DNA from: Limnohabitans sp. B9-3
GTDB lineage: Bacteria > Pseudomonadota > Gammaproteobacteria > Burkholderiales > Burkholderiaceae_C
NCBI RefSeq assembly: GCF_002778325.1
Contig: NZ_NESI01000008.1
Location: forward strand, 124,001 to 188,000
Direction of reading: 5' to 3'
Length of the DNA stretch: 64,000 nucleotides
Shown here: in pieces, positions 9,622-18,976 of the stretch
Layout of the letters: each line of letters starts with the position of its first letter
Numbering within the stretch: position 1 is the first letter of the stretch
Position numbers and translations under genes: made by a program
Notes under the pieces: generated by a model
The model's input: the letters and a program-made list of their open reading frames with translations, nothing else
What the model was told of the DNA's origin: nothing
The model's database searches: none

Positions 9622-10896
9622 CTAGAACTGGTAACCCAAACGCACGCCTAGGCCGTGGCCGCCTGCTTCGCGGTTCGGAGCGTCCGTGATGAGACGGTTG
9701 TAGATGTCTAAGCTGTTGTAGCTCCACTGCACCGCTGTGAAAACGCCCTTCGCCCAGTCATGACGCCAACTGGCAGATATGTTTTTGTTTTTGTAGATGA
9801 AGTAATTGCGATATGTGTAATAGCCGGGCAACGGGTAGGACGTGTCGGTGTAAGAGTTGTCGTAGATGTAGCGAGACACAGCGAGTGCAAACACATCTTG
9901 CGGTGAATGCCAATAATTCACCTCCACAACATCCGAACGACGGGCTAAATCAACCCCTCCCAAATAACTCGGCCGAAGGCTCCCAGGCACAGACCGATTG
10001 TTAGAACGCATGTCATGCCTAAGCGTTTGCAAACGCAGTTGCACTTGGGGTGCCACGTAAAAAGCACCACCTAAAAACACCATGTTGTAGCTCTGATGAA
10101 CGCGAAAAGACTCCGTATTCCAACTGCCGAACACGTACTCCGACTGATCCGCATGGAGCAAGCCCAAGCGCAATTCAGAAGCTGTCTCTAAATTTTGAAT
10201 ACTGACAGACAGGCCTTTTTTGCTGTTGCGATCAATGTGCGCATTGTCATAAGGCACATTCGAAAACTCGGTCGTGTTGTAGTTCAACAGCAAGGGTCGA
10301 TAGATACCAGCCAACCCCTGAACACGATAGCTGCCCACAGGCGCACTGGCATACACCTGCAAGCCCGGCGCCCCCCCACCGGCATCACTCGTGGTCTTTA
10401 CCGTACAAAACGGGTCGTTTTCGCGCACCCATGGTGAGTCGACGTCGTACGTTCGGCACCAACTGGTTTTGTAGCTCACCACCCCAGCCTTAAATCCCAG
10501 GCTGGGAGACACCGACCAATCCAAACTCATTTCATCCACATGCGTGCCCATGGCCTGATCGGCGCGCACTTTTAGGCTCAGCACCGCATGGCGATGCACC
10601 GTCATTTGTCCATCAAACGTGAGCCACGGCGACACTGATTTGTAATGCCATTGCGAGTTGGTTGGCAGCATCAGCAAAGTCTCTGGCGTTTTAGGGCTCA
10701 AGCGCCAGGCATCTACCCCCACCTTTGCAACATGTGTGCTGAACACATCTGCGTCATCGCCCAGCACCTGTGCGTGCGCCCCTGCATTGAAAAACCACAG
10801 GCACAAACACACCAGCCAAGGAGCTGACAACACCGCAAATGCCTGCTGGAAGATAAGCCGCCCCCCGCAGGTGACGAGGAATTGAGGGTTAGACAT
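9622..10896 (-). CDS. putative outer-membrane beta-barrel protein, family not recognised
   Basis: The 424-residue product has a signal peptide (hydrophobic core about residues 18-38, likely cleavage after AHA near residue 43). The mature part alternates polar and hydrophobic residues, is rich in Tyr, Trp, Ser and Asn, and ends in aromatic F (GVRLGYQF), the usual C-terminal signal of an outer-membrane barrel. Three cysteines are present near mature residues 110-130. I use the ATG at 10896; a TTG three codons upstream is possible. It is divergent from a lipoprotein gene across a 75-nt spacer with an 11-bp inverted repeat. Porin or sensor roles are speculative. Confidence 0.7.
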   Translation of the reverse strand: MSNPQFLVTCGGRLIFQQAFAVLSAPWLVCLCLWFFNAGAHAQVLGDDADVFSTHVAKVGVDAWRLSPKTPETLLMLPTNSQWHYKSVSPWLTFDGQMTVHRHAVLSLKVRADQAMGTHVDEMSLDWSVSPSLGFKAGVVSYKTSWCRTYDVDSPWVRENDPFCTVKTTSDAGGGAPGLQVYASAPVGSYRVQGLAGIYRPLLLNYNTTEFSNVPYDNAHIDRNSKKGLSVSIQNLETASELRLGLLHADQSEYVFGSWNTESFRVHQSYNMVFLGGAFYVAPQVQLRLQTLRHDMRSNNRSVPGSLRPSYLGGVDLARRSDVVEVNYWHSPQDVFALAVSRYIYDNSYTDTSYPLPGYYTYRNYFIYKNKNISASWRHDWAKGVFTAVQWSYNSLDIYNRLITDAPNREAGGHGLGVRLGYQF

Positions 10897-10942
10897 AGGC
10901 AACAAGTACGAAGTAAACTTTATTGAAACAATTGTTGCCTAT
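10895..10942. promoter_or_regulatory. 11-bp inverted repeat in the divergent promoter region
   Basis: ATAGGCAACAA (10895-10905) and TTGTTGCCTAT (10932-10942) are perfect inverted copies separated by 26 nt. The left arm covers the first bases of the barrel gene start codon and its upstream side; the right arm lies in front of lipoprotein 1. It could be a two-site operator or, in the barrel transcript, a hairpin hiding the start. Function is inference. Confidence 0.5.
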
Positions 10943-10971
10943 ATTTAATTCTAAAAATCTACATTATTGTC

Positions 10972-11709
10972 ATGAAATACAAAATTTGGACCTTCACTTT
11001 ATCGGCCTTGTTCGTTTTAAACGGCTGCGGCGGCGGCGAAGACTGGGCCAGCAAAGACCCCAGCGCACTAGCGACCTCCGCCAAAAGCTTTGATATTTCC
11101 ACCGCTTGGACCCAATTCAACTTAGTGCCTAACACCAAACAAATGACGGTCAGTGGGTCATGCTCGGGGACCTACATCATCTCCAACACGGCGGCCACCT
11201 ATTTATCTGACACTGATCGCTACAACTTATCCACCATCAACGGACTTTACGAGGTATGTAGCCCTGAATTCATGAGTCAACAAGGACCCCATTACGTCAC
11301 CTCCGTGCATTACTTCGACTATCAAAATTCAAAACTCACGAATTTCAAATACGACTATGGCTACGCATCCAGCGTCTGGCGCTTACCTGCCAACCTCCCG
11401 TCGGCAGCAAAAGTAGGCCACACCGGATTAATTGGCGTGCTAGACAACTACACAAGTACCGACTTAAGCACAAAAGCAGGCGTAGAAGAATGGCGCTACA
11501 GCATCGAGCAAAACACGGCAACCACCGTCGTCTTTAATCTGATCGTCACGGCTTACGACACCAACACATCCGTCTCTGCAACTGACTATTTGGCGGCCCC
11601 TGTCATCCAAACAGAACAGTACCGATACGTCGTCACACCAGCCAACACAATGACACTCCGCTCTTACGACATTGAGCAGCCAGGCGGTTTCAGAGCCACC
11701 GCCAAGTAA
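10972..11709 (+). CDS. lipoprotein, paralogue 1 of a pair
   Basis: No named family is recognised. The 245-residue product has a lipoprotein signal peptide ending in VLNGC (Cys19) followed by GGGE. It is homologous to the gene at 12057: both share SFDI-x-W near mature residue 20, TVSGSCSGTY, a CSP motif, a YFDY/YYDS segment and LPxAAKV before the C-terminal half. No LolA-avoidance Asp is seen at position +2, so an outer-membrane location is plausible. Between the two paralogues lies an XRE regulator on the opposite strand. Base composition is more AT-rich than in the surrounding housekeeping genes. Confidence 0.75.
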   Translation: MKYKIWTFTLSALFVLNGCGGGEDWASKDPSALATSAKSFDISTAWTQFNLVPNTKQMTVSGSCSGTYIISNTAATYLSDTDRYNLSTINGLYEVCSPEFMSQQGPHYVTSVHYFDYQNSKLTNFKYDYGYASSVWRLPANLPSAAKVGHTGLIGVLDNYTSTDLSTKAGVEEWRYSIEQNTATTVVFNLIVTAYDTNTSVSATDYLAAPVIQTEQYRYVVTPANTMTLRSYDIEQPGGFRATAK

Positions 11710-11716
11710 CGAGCAA

Positions 11717-11965
11717 TCAACCCTTCGCCGGTTGAACCTGCGCCACATCGCGCACCCGCTCAAACAACTCAAACACCGTCAGCCCCAACCCCACCGCGAT
11801 GACCTCCATCGCATTGAGGGTGGGGTTCGCCTGCCCGTTCTCAATGCGGCTGAGGTAGGTTTGATAAAAACCACACTTTTCGCTGAACTCGACCTGCGTC
11901 AGCCCCTGCGCTTGCCGCAAGGCACGCACGCATTGACCAAAAGATTGTTGGAGCGAAGGTTTCAC
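11717..11965 (-). CDS. XRE-family HTH transcriptional regulator
   Basis: The 82-residue product is a single Cro/C1-type helix-turn-helix domain: VRALRQAQGLTQVEFSEKCG then YQTYLSRIENGQANPTLNAM, residues about 12-67. There is no effector domain. It is convergent with lipoprotein 1 (7-nt gap) and divergent from lipoprotein 2, with tandem repeats in the 91-nt divergent spacer that could be its operators. The arrangement suggests it regulates the lipoprotein pair and itself. A toxin partner was looked for and is not present. Confidence 0.85.
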   Translation of the reverse strand: MKPSLQQSFGQCVRALRQAQGLTQVEFSEKCGFYQTYLSRIENGQANPTLNAMEVIAVGLGLTVFELFERVRDVAQVQPAKG

Positions 11966-11969
11966 GCAT

Positions 11970-12018
11970 GGGAATGTCCCAATTTATGCCTAATTCACAT
12001 ACACACTAATTCACATAT
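11970..12018. promoter_or_regulatory. candidate XRE operators: palindrome plus tandem direct repeats
   Basis: TGGGA-ATG-TCCCA (11970-11982) lies 4 nt upstream of the XRE start codon. CTAATTCACATA occurs twice (11991-12002 and 12007-12018), a perfect 12-bp direct repeat with a 16-bp period. The second copy runs into TATAAAAT at 12017-12024, a good -10 for lipoprotein 2. Regulation by the neighbouring XRE protein is inferred. Confidence 0.55.
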
Positions 12019-12056
12019 AAAATCAAACAGACAAATTTCGTCAACTAAGGGTTTTT

Positions 12057-12746
12057 ATGCGTATTGTTAAATTTTTGGCTCTTTTATCAACTTTGACCTT
12101 GATGGCATGCGGTGGCGGGGGAGGTGATGGTTCGAACGGGCCCGTTGTATCAGCTAACAGCTTTGACATCCAATCTGGATGGACACGTTTAATTGCCAAC
12201 GGTTATACAAAAACGCTGACAGTTAGTGGTTCATGCTCAGGCACATACACAGTCACTCAAGGTGCAGCAACAACTGGGGCAACATTTGAAAACACAGTAG
12301 CCCTATCTAGCAACAACGCGACCAGTATGACCCTTACTAACTGCAGCCCAGCCTCCTCCGTTGACACCGCAATTGACTACTACGACTCAAACTACCGCCC
12401 TTTGGGATATTCGGCGGTTGATGGGGATTACGCAGTTTGGACTGGTACGCCCGCACTACCAACAGCGGCAAAAGTTAGTGATGTCGCTACGGTGGGAAGT
12501 GCAAACAGATACGCGAGCAGTTCCAAAGTTACCCCAAGAGGACGGCAAGACGCAACCCTCGTCATGGAACCAGATACAGCAACAACAGCAATTGCAAATC
12601 TCGTCTTGAAGTACTACACAACATCCAACGTACTTGAGCAAACGCAACAACAGCGCTTCCGCGTCGCTGCCGATGGCAGCCTGACACTTATCTCTATTGA
12701 TGTTCAATTTGCAAACGGATCAACCACGCACTTAGTTATGAACTAA
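12057..12746 (+). CDS. lipoprotein, paralogue 2 of a pair
   Basis: The 229-residue product has a lipoprotein signal peptide (LTLMAC, Cys18) followed by five glycines. It is the paralogue of the protein at 10972: SFDIQSGWTR, TLTVSGSCSGTYTV, a later NCSP, DYYDSNYRPLGY and LPTAAKV align in order, while the loops diverge. Two conserved cysteines (in GSCSG and NCSP) could form a disulfide. It is followed by a terminator at 12771. Function is unknown. Confidence 0.75.
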   Translation: MRIVKFLALLSTLTLMACGGGGGDGSNGPVVSANSFDIQSGWTRLIANGYTKTLTVSGSCSGTYTVTQGAATTGATFENTVALSSNNATSMTLTNCSPASSVDTAIDYYDSNYRPLGYSAVDGDYAVWTGTPALPTAAKVSDVATVGSANRYASSSKVTPRGRQDATLVMEPDTATTAIANLVLKYYTTSNVLEQTQQQRFRVAADGSLTLISIDVQFANGSTTHLVMN

Positions 12747-12770
12747 GGCCAAGCGGCAAAGACCCCAAAA

Positions 12771-12798
12771 CAGCCGTGCGAAAATCACGGCTGTTTTT
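12771..12798 (+). terminator. Rho-independent terminator after lipoprotein 2
   Basis: CAGCCGTG (12771-12778) and CACGGCTG (12786-12793) form an 8-bp GC-rich stem with a 7-nt loop followed by TTTTT. It separates the accessory lipoprotein region from queA-tgt. Confidence 0.88.
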
Positions 12799-12830
12799 AC
12801 TTGGAACGGGCCCGTCCGGCCCTCAAGCGC

Positions 12831-15129
<2,299 letters not shown>

Positions 15130-15156
15130 ACCGCGCCGCGAGGGGCTAAACGGCGA

Positions 15157-16449
15157 TCACGCCTCCGTGGTGAACACCGTCAACACGCCGGTGTAACCGT
15201 GCAGCTCTTGGTGCGCAATTTCGCCCCCAGCAAAAAAGCCCACCAAAGGCACATCGCCCAAAGCACGACGCACGATGTGCATCTCGGCACTGGGCGCGCC
15301 AAAATGCGGACCACCACGCCCTGCGCAACTGACGTAAATGGCACCCGCCATGCGCCGCGCCGGATGCGGCATGGCCGAAGTCTCGGCGCTCAAAACGCCG
15401 GCCAACTCCGCCGTCATTTCTTCGGGCTCTAGAGCCTCGCGTATTTCCGCACAGATGCGCGTCAAATCGGCGCGTGCAGCTGCGGCGTTACGTTGGCAAA
15501 ACGTCAAGCGCATGCCCGCCTCCACAGGCTGGCCAACGGCCACCGCTTCTTTATCAGGATCAATGCCAATGATGTGACGCACCAACACCGCCTCGTCAAA
15601 CTCGCCCGTGCGCTTGATGGCGGGGTGGCCTGGGGCGTCTTGTGCGGCAGAAAGGCCCACCAAGGTCGAACGCACCTTCGGGATGGCCGTCTGTCGATCG
15701 GCGATGTTGATTTGCAGGTCGCGCTCTAAAACCGACATCGCTGACTCACCGTCCAGCGTGAGCACCACATTGTTATCGGCGCGAGTGATGGTGTGCACCT
15801 TGGCCACCGGCACACACCCTTGCGTGACGCGCGAAATCATGGCCACCTCAGCATCAAACGCCACACCACTCAAACCGCCATGAAACACCCCTGTGGCTTG
15901 GCCTTGACCGGCCACATTGCCGTCGCCATTCAACGCAAACTGAACCACATCTGTGCGACTGGATGCCAGCCCCCCAAATACATAACCACTGGCCGTGCGT
16001 TGCGCCAACTCGGCAATCAGCTCAGGCATATCAGGCGTCTGCGCATCGGCATGCAAGAGCGCGGTGTGCGGCTCGAAATGGCTGCCGCGCAAACTACCTG
16101 TGCCGGCATGCGCGAGCGGGGCCACGCCGCTGAACACACGGTAGTGTTCGGGCGCAATGTCACACAACATCACGCTCAAAGCGGGCTCGTCAAAGTACTC
16201 CACGTTGTTGGCCGCAATACCCACGCCCACCGTGCCTGACCAGTCGGTCACCTCGGGCAACTCAGCACTCAAGAACGACAGGATGTTGGCGGCTTCGGAG
16301 GCGTAGCGGTCCGTGATGTAGAGCAAGCCCAAGTGCGGCGCAGAGGCGTAGTCGGGCAGTGCCATGTGGGCACGCAATTGCGCCAGCACCAAGCCAGCCG
16401 CCATTTGCCATTGCGGGTGCGTGGCGTGACCATAGGGAAAGAGCTTCAT
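15157..16449 (-). CDS. FIST-domain sensory protein
   Basis: The 430-residue product has a FIST_N domain (about residues 30-235, including GLLYITDRYASEAANILSFL and GTVGVGIAANNVEYFDEPAL) and a FIST_C domain (about 240-400, with GPHFGAPSAEMHIVRRALG and PLVGFFAGGEI). FIST domains are predicted small-ligand, possibly amino acid, sensors. No signalling output domain is fused, so it may act through a partner. Its start overlaps the phaM stop by 4 nt (16446-16449), implying coupled translation. A role in PHA control is only suggested by this linkage. Confidence 0.85.
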   Translation of the reverse strand: MKLFPYGHATHPQWQMAAGLVLAQLRAHMALPDYASAPHLGLLYITDRYASEAANILSFLSAELPEVTDWSGTVGVGIAANNVEYFDEPALSVMLCDIAPEHYRVFSGVAPLAHAGTGSLRGSHFEPHTALLHADAQTPDMPELIAELAQRTASGYVFGGLASSRTDVVQFALNGDGNVAGQGQATGVFHGGLSGVAFDAEVAMISRVTQGCVPVAKVHTITRADNNVVLTLDGESAMSVLERDLQINIADRQTAIPKVRSTLVGLSAAQDAPGHPAIKRTGEFDEAVLVRHIIGIDPDKEAVAVGQPVEAGMRLTFCQRNAAAARADLTRICAEIREALEPEEMTAELAGVLSAETSAMPHPARRMAGAIYVSCAGRGGPHFGAPSAEMHIVRRALGDVPLVGFFAGGEIAHQELHGYTGVLTVFTTEA

Positions 16450-17177
16450 CGTGCGGCCGGTTTGCTGTTGCGTGTGCCAGCGGTTTTTGTAGCTGTTTTT
16501 GCTGCGGGCTTGGCAGCACTCGCTCGCTTCGCCGCAGGTTTGCGCACACGCTTCGCCGCTGGCTTGGTCTTCGCTTTAGGTGAGGTGGCGGCCTTCGCAG
16601 ACGGGGTCTTTGCTGCGCTAGCGTTGGTGTGTGCACTGGCACGCTGGGCCATGTCGGTCATGGCGTGCTTGGCGATGTTTTGGAACTGATCCGTCAGCGC
16701 ACCCCACCAATGCGCAGGGTCAATACCCGCCGCTTTAGTTTGACCTTCTTGCGGTTTGGCCTCTGGCTCGGGTTCGGGAGCCGCTGCAGCTTGCGGCGCC
16801 GGTTCTGTAGCCGCTTCTGGTGCCGATGTGAAAGTAAAAGGCGATGCCGCGGTCGTCGCCTGAGGCTTGACTTTCAGCGACTCAGCCAAGTCGTTGAAAC
16901 TCATGTTCATGCCTTTCAAGGTGGCCAAGGTCATGCGCTGAACTTCCAGCGCCTGAATGGTCGCCCCAACGGCCTTGGCGTTTTGCTCGAGCCAGAACTG
17001 CACCGTCTTCAACTCTTGAATGCGCTTTTCTAATTCTTCGGGGTCCAAGGTGGGCGCGACCCAGCCCGGGGTAGCTGCGGATGCTGCTGAAGCCGCAGCT
17101 CCACCCGGCGTGAGGTTCTTCAAAAAATCAAAGCCCGGTACGAACTGGGTGAAATCAAAACCGGCGGGGTGGGCCAT
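16446..17177 (-). CDS. phaM: PhaM-type polyhydroxyalkanoate granule regulator
   Basis: PhaM links PHA granules to nucleoid DNA and activates PHA synthase. The 243-residue product has the typical N-terminal core: FDFLKNL near residue 17, then WVAPTLDPEELEKRIQELK and WLEQNAKAVGATIQALEVQR (about residues 43-85). A Pro/Ala/Glu linker follows and the C-terminus is a long Ala/Lys tail resembling histone-like DNA-binding repeats (about residues 185-243). It overlaps the FIST gene by 4 nt. No phaC or phasin gene is in the window. Confidence 0.85.
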   Translation of the reverse strand: MAHPAGFDFTQFVPGFDFLKNLTPGGAAASAASAATPGWVAPTLDPEELEKRIQELKTVQFWLEQNAKAVGATIQALEVQRMTLATLKGMNMSFNDLAESLKVKPQATTAASPFTFTSAPEAATEPAPQAAAAPEPEPEAKPQEGQTKAAGIDPAHWWGALTDQFQNIAKHAMTDMAQRASAHTNASAAKTPSAKAATSPKAKTKPAAKRVRKPAAKRASAAKPAAKTATKTAGTRNSKPAAR

Positions 17178-17239
17178 GGCAGTCTCCTGTGTATGTCACC
17201 CCATTAAACCAAAACCCCAAGCAAGCTTTGGCTGACAGC

Positions 17240-17749
17240 TCAATGCTTGTGATCGCTGTGTTTGTGTTCGCTGTGCTTGTGCGTGCTGTGGTCATGGCTG
17301 GGCATCGCGGGTGGCTGCATGCCCACCAACACTTTCAGCTCAACGTTGGACTTCACGCCTTTGGCATCTTGAAACGTCAGCGTCACAGGAACAGTGCTGT
17401 CTTTGACCAACGGGGCCTTCAAGTCCATCAGCATCACGTGGTAACTGCCGGGCTTCAAGGCCACGGCTTTGCCAGCGGGCAGATCAAGGCCGTTGGGCAA
17501 TGCCGCCATCTTCATCACGTCTTTGTCCATCTTCATTTCATGAATTTCGGCCACACCCGCCACGGGGCTGCTCACGCCCACCAGTTTGGCGTTGTCTTTG
17601 GCGGTGAGGGTCATGAACGCGCCCGTGGCTTTTTGGCCCGTCACCGTGGCTCGCGCCCATGCGTCGGTAACGGTCACGTTTTGCGCGTAAGCGCTGACAG
17701 CACACAAGGTTGTGAGTGCGGCGGCGATGAGGTGGTTAGAGAATTTCAT
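17240..17749 (-). CDS. PCuAC-type periplasmic copper chaperone with His-rich tail
   Basis: PCu(A)C proteins deliver Cu(I) to the CuA site of haem-copper oxidases. The 169-residue product, started at ATG 17749 (MKFSNHL), has a signal peptide (cleavage near AYA, residue 22) and the H-x-M copper motifs EIHEMKMDKDVMKM and HVMLMDL. The C-terminus is a metal-binding tail with about eight His in the last 20 residues. It is 34 nt downstream of a second PCuAC gene, at the end of the copper cluster. The upstream in-frame ATG would spoil the signal peptide. Confidence 0.9.
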   Translation of the reverse strand: MKFSNHLIAAALTTLCAVSAYAQNVTVTDAWARATVTGQKATGAFMTLTAKDNAKLVGVSSPVAGVAEIHEMKMDKDVMKMAALPNGLDLPAGKAVALKPGSYHVMLMDLKAPLVKDSTVPVTLTFQDAKGVKSNVELKVLVGMQPPAMPSHDHSTHKHSEHKHSDHKH

Positions 17750-17783
17750 GGGGTCTACCGGGTGGTTGGATGGATCAATTGAC

Positions 17784-18266
17784 TCAGTGCTTGTGTGCAT
17801 CAGGCTTAGGGGCTTCAACCCAAACGTCTGCCTGACACTCACCCGCACGGTTAAATTTAAGGGTCACTGGAAATTTGTCGCCCTGCTTGAGCGGTTTTTT
17901 CAGGTCGATCAACATCAAATGGTAGCCGTTGGCTTGTCCGTGTTTGAACGTGACCTCATAGCCCGCTGGCAACTGCACCTCTGGCACTGCACGCATTTTC
18001 ATGACGTTGTTGTCCAGCGACATTTCGTGAATTTCTACCGAAGAAGCAACATCACTTTTGGCACCCACCAACTGGTCCGCCTCTTTGCCATTGTTTTTGA
18101 TGGCGATGAAATAGGCAGCACCCACCTTGCTTCCCGCCAAGGTTGGCATGGCGTAAGGGTGTGCCACATTGAGGTCACCACACTTCAGGGCATGCGCCAT
18201 GGCGCCTTGCGCAAAACCACCTAAACAAACGGCCAGCGCGAGGGCGCTGAGTTGATTGACTTTCAT
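17784..18266 (-). CDS. second PCuAC-type copper chaperone
   Basis: The 160-residue product has a signal peptide (cleavage near AMA, residue 22) and the copper ligands EIHEMSLDNNVMKM and YHLMLIDL. It differs from the downstream copy in having CGDLNVAHPYA at the mature N-terminus, a further Cys near the C-terminus and a short DAHKH tail. I start it at ATG 18266, which has a good AAGGAG upstream. Tandem, diverged PCuAC genes suggest distinct targets or redox states. It is separated from the YcnI gene by a spacer holding an 11-bp hairpin. Confidence 0.9.
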   Translation of the reverse strand: MKVNQLSALALAVCLGGFAQGAMAHALKCGDLNVAHPYAMPTLAGSKVGAAYFIAIKNNGKEADQLVGAKSDVASSVEIHEMSLDNNVMKMRAVPEVQLPAGYEVTFKHGQANGYHLMLIDLKKPLKQGDKFPVTLKFNRAGECQADVWVEAPKPDAHKH

Positions 18267-18296
18267 AGTGAACTCCTTGAAACGACGTGCAAATAC

Positions 18297-18326
18297 CCTC
18301 AAAAATCTAAACGTGGATTTTTGAGG
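18297..18326. other. hairpin between YcnI and PCuAC genes
   Basis: CCTCAAAAATC (18297-18307) and GATTTTTGAGG (18316-18326) form a perfect 11-bp stem with an 8-nt loop. There is no run of T after it in the direction of transcription (minus), so it is not a standard terminator. It may stabilise or attenuate the mRNA for the chaperones. Confidence 0.45.
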
Positions 18327-18369
18327 ATGGGTTAAGTCCATCAATAAATGGATGGGGAAAGCATGTTGA

Positions 18370-18918
18370 TCAATGACGATGCTCATGTTTGGGCGCCGCT
18401 TGTATGTCCAGCAGCGCAGCCGGCGACTTCAATCCACGTGTGGATGTGCCGCTAACTGGAATTTCTGACCACTCGGTCTGACCACTTTCGCAAGTTTGCA
18501 ACAGCTTGATCCACAAGGGGCCCACGGCGTCAGGCAAACGTCCCATGAACGCAAATTCATCGAATTGTTCATCAGGCAAATTGGCCTCTTTGCTGGCAGC
18601 CGTCCAACGCAGCTCCACCACGTCTTCGGTCACGGTTTTACCGTGGCTGTTGTACGGTGTGGCAAGTTTGGCTTTGCGCGTTGCAAGGGTCCAGCCCGCT
18701 TTGGGCTGCGGCTTGGCGCCTTGAAACCCAGCGGGTATTTGAACGATGAGTCCATTGGTGGCAGAGCCATTGCAGCCGTGACCCACGCGAAGTGTGGCCT
18801 TGTAGTAGCTGCCGGCGATGGCTTTGGGCTCGGACAAAACAACGTGGGCCAGCGCAGGCGATAGTGCGCCCATCAGACATGAAACCATCGCGAATACGGA
18901 ACGAAATTGACACTTCAT
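18370..18918 (-). CDS. YcnI-like (DUF1775) periplasmic copper protein
   Basis: YcnI-family proteins bind Cu(II) through an N-terminal His exposed after signal cleavage plus Trp and Glu ligands. The 182-residue product has a signal peptide ending ALA at about residue 24, so the mature protein begins HVVLSEP with the required His. HGCNGSATNGLIVQIPAGF, PKAGWTL and WTEIP-like segments match the family. The C-terminus is PKHEHRH, again His-rich. The Cu-binding membrane domain often fused to YcnI is absent. It lies between the TonB receptor and the PCuAC genes. Confidence 0.88.
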   Translation of the reverse strand: MKCQFRSVFAMVSCLMGALSPALAHVVLSEPKAIAGSYYKATLRVGHGCNGSATNGLIVQIPAGFQGAKPQPKAGWTLATRKAKLATPYNSHGKTVTEDVVELRWTAASKEANLPDEQFDEFAFMGRLPDAVGPLWIKLLQTCESGQTEWSEIPVSGTSTRGLKSPAALLDIQAAPKHEHRH

Positions 18919-18940
18919 TTTTTCACCTCATGACTCAACA

Positions 18941-18970
18941 AAGGCTTGCATTGACCTCAATGCAAGCCTT
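18941..18970. other. 14-bp perfect inverted repeat between receptor and YcnI genes
   Basis: AAGGCTTGCATTGA (18941-18954) and TCAATGCAAGCCTT (18957-18970) are perfect inverse copies around a 2-nt centre, 6 nt after the TonB receptor stop. No T-run follows on the minus strand. It may reduce read-through from the receptor gene or act as an operator for the ycnI-PCuAC part. Confidence 0.55.
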
Positions 18971-18976
18971 CATGGA

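Noticed and set aside
11717-11965. XRE gene as antitoxin of a toxin-antitoxin pair
   Set aside because: Neighbouring genes are lipoproteins with signal peptides, not toxins, and no small partner ORF is next to it.
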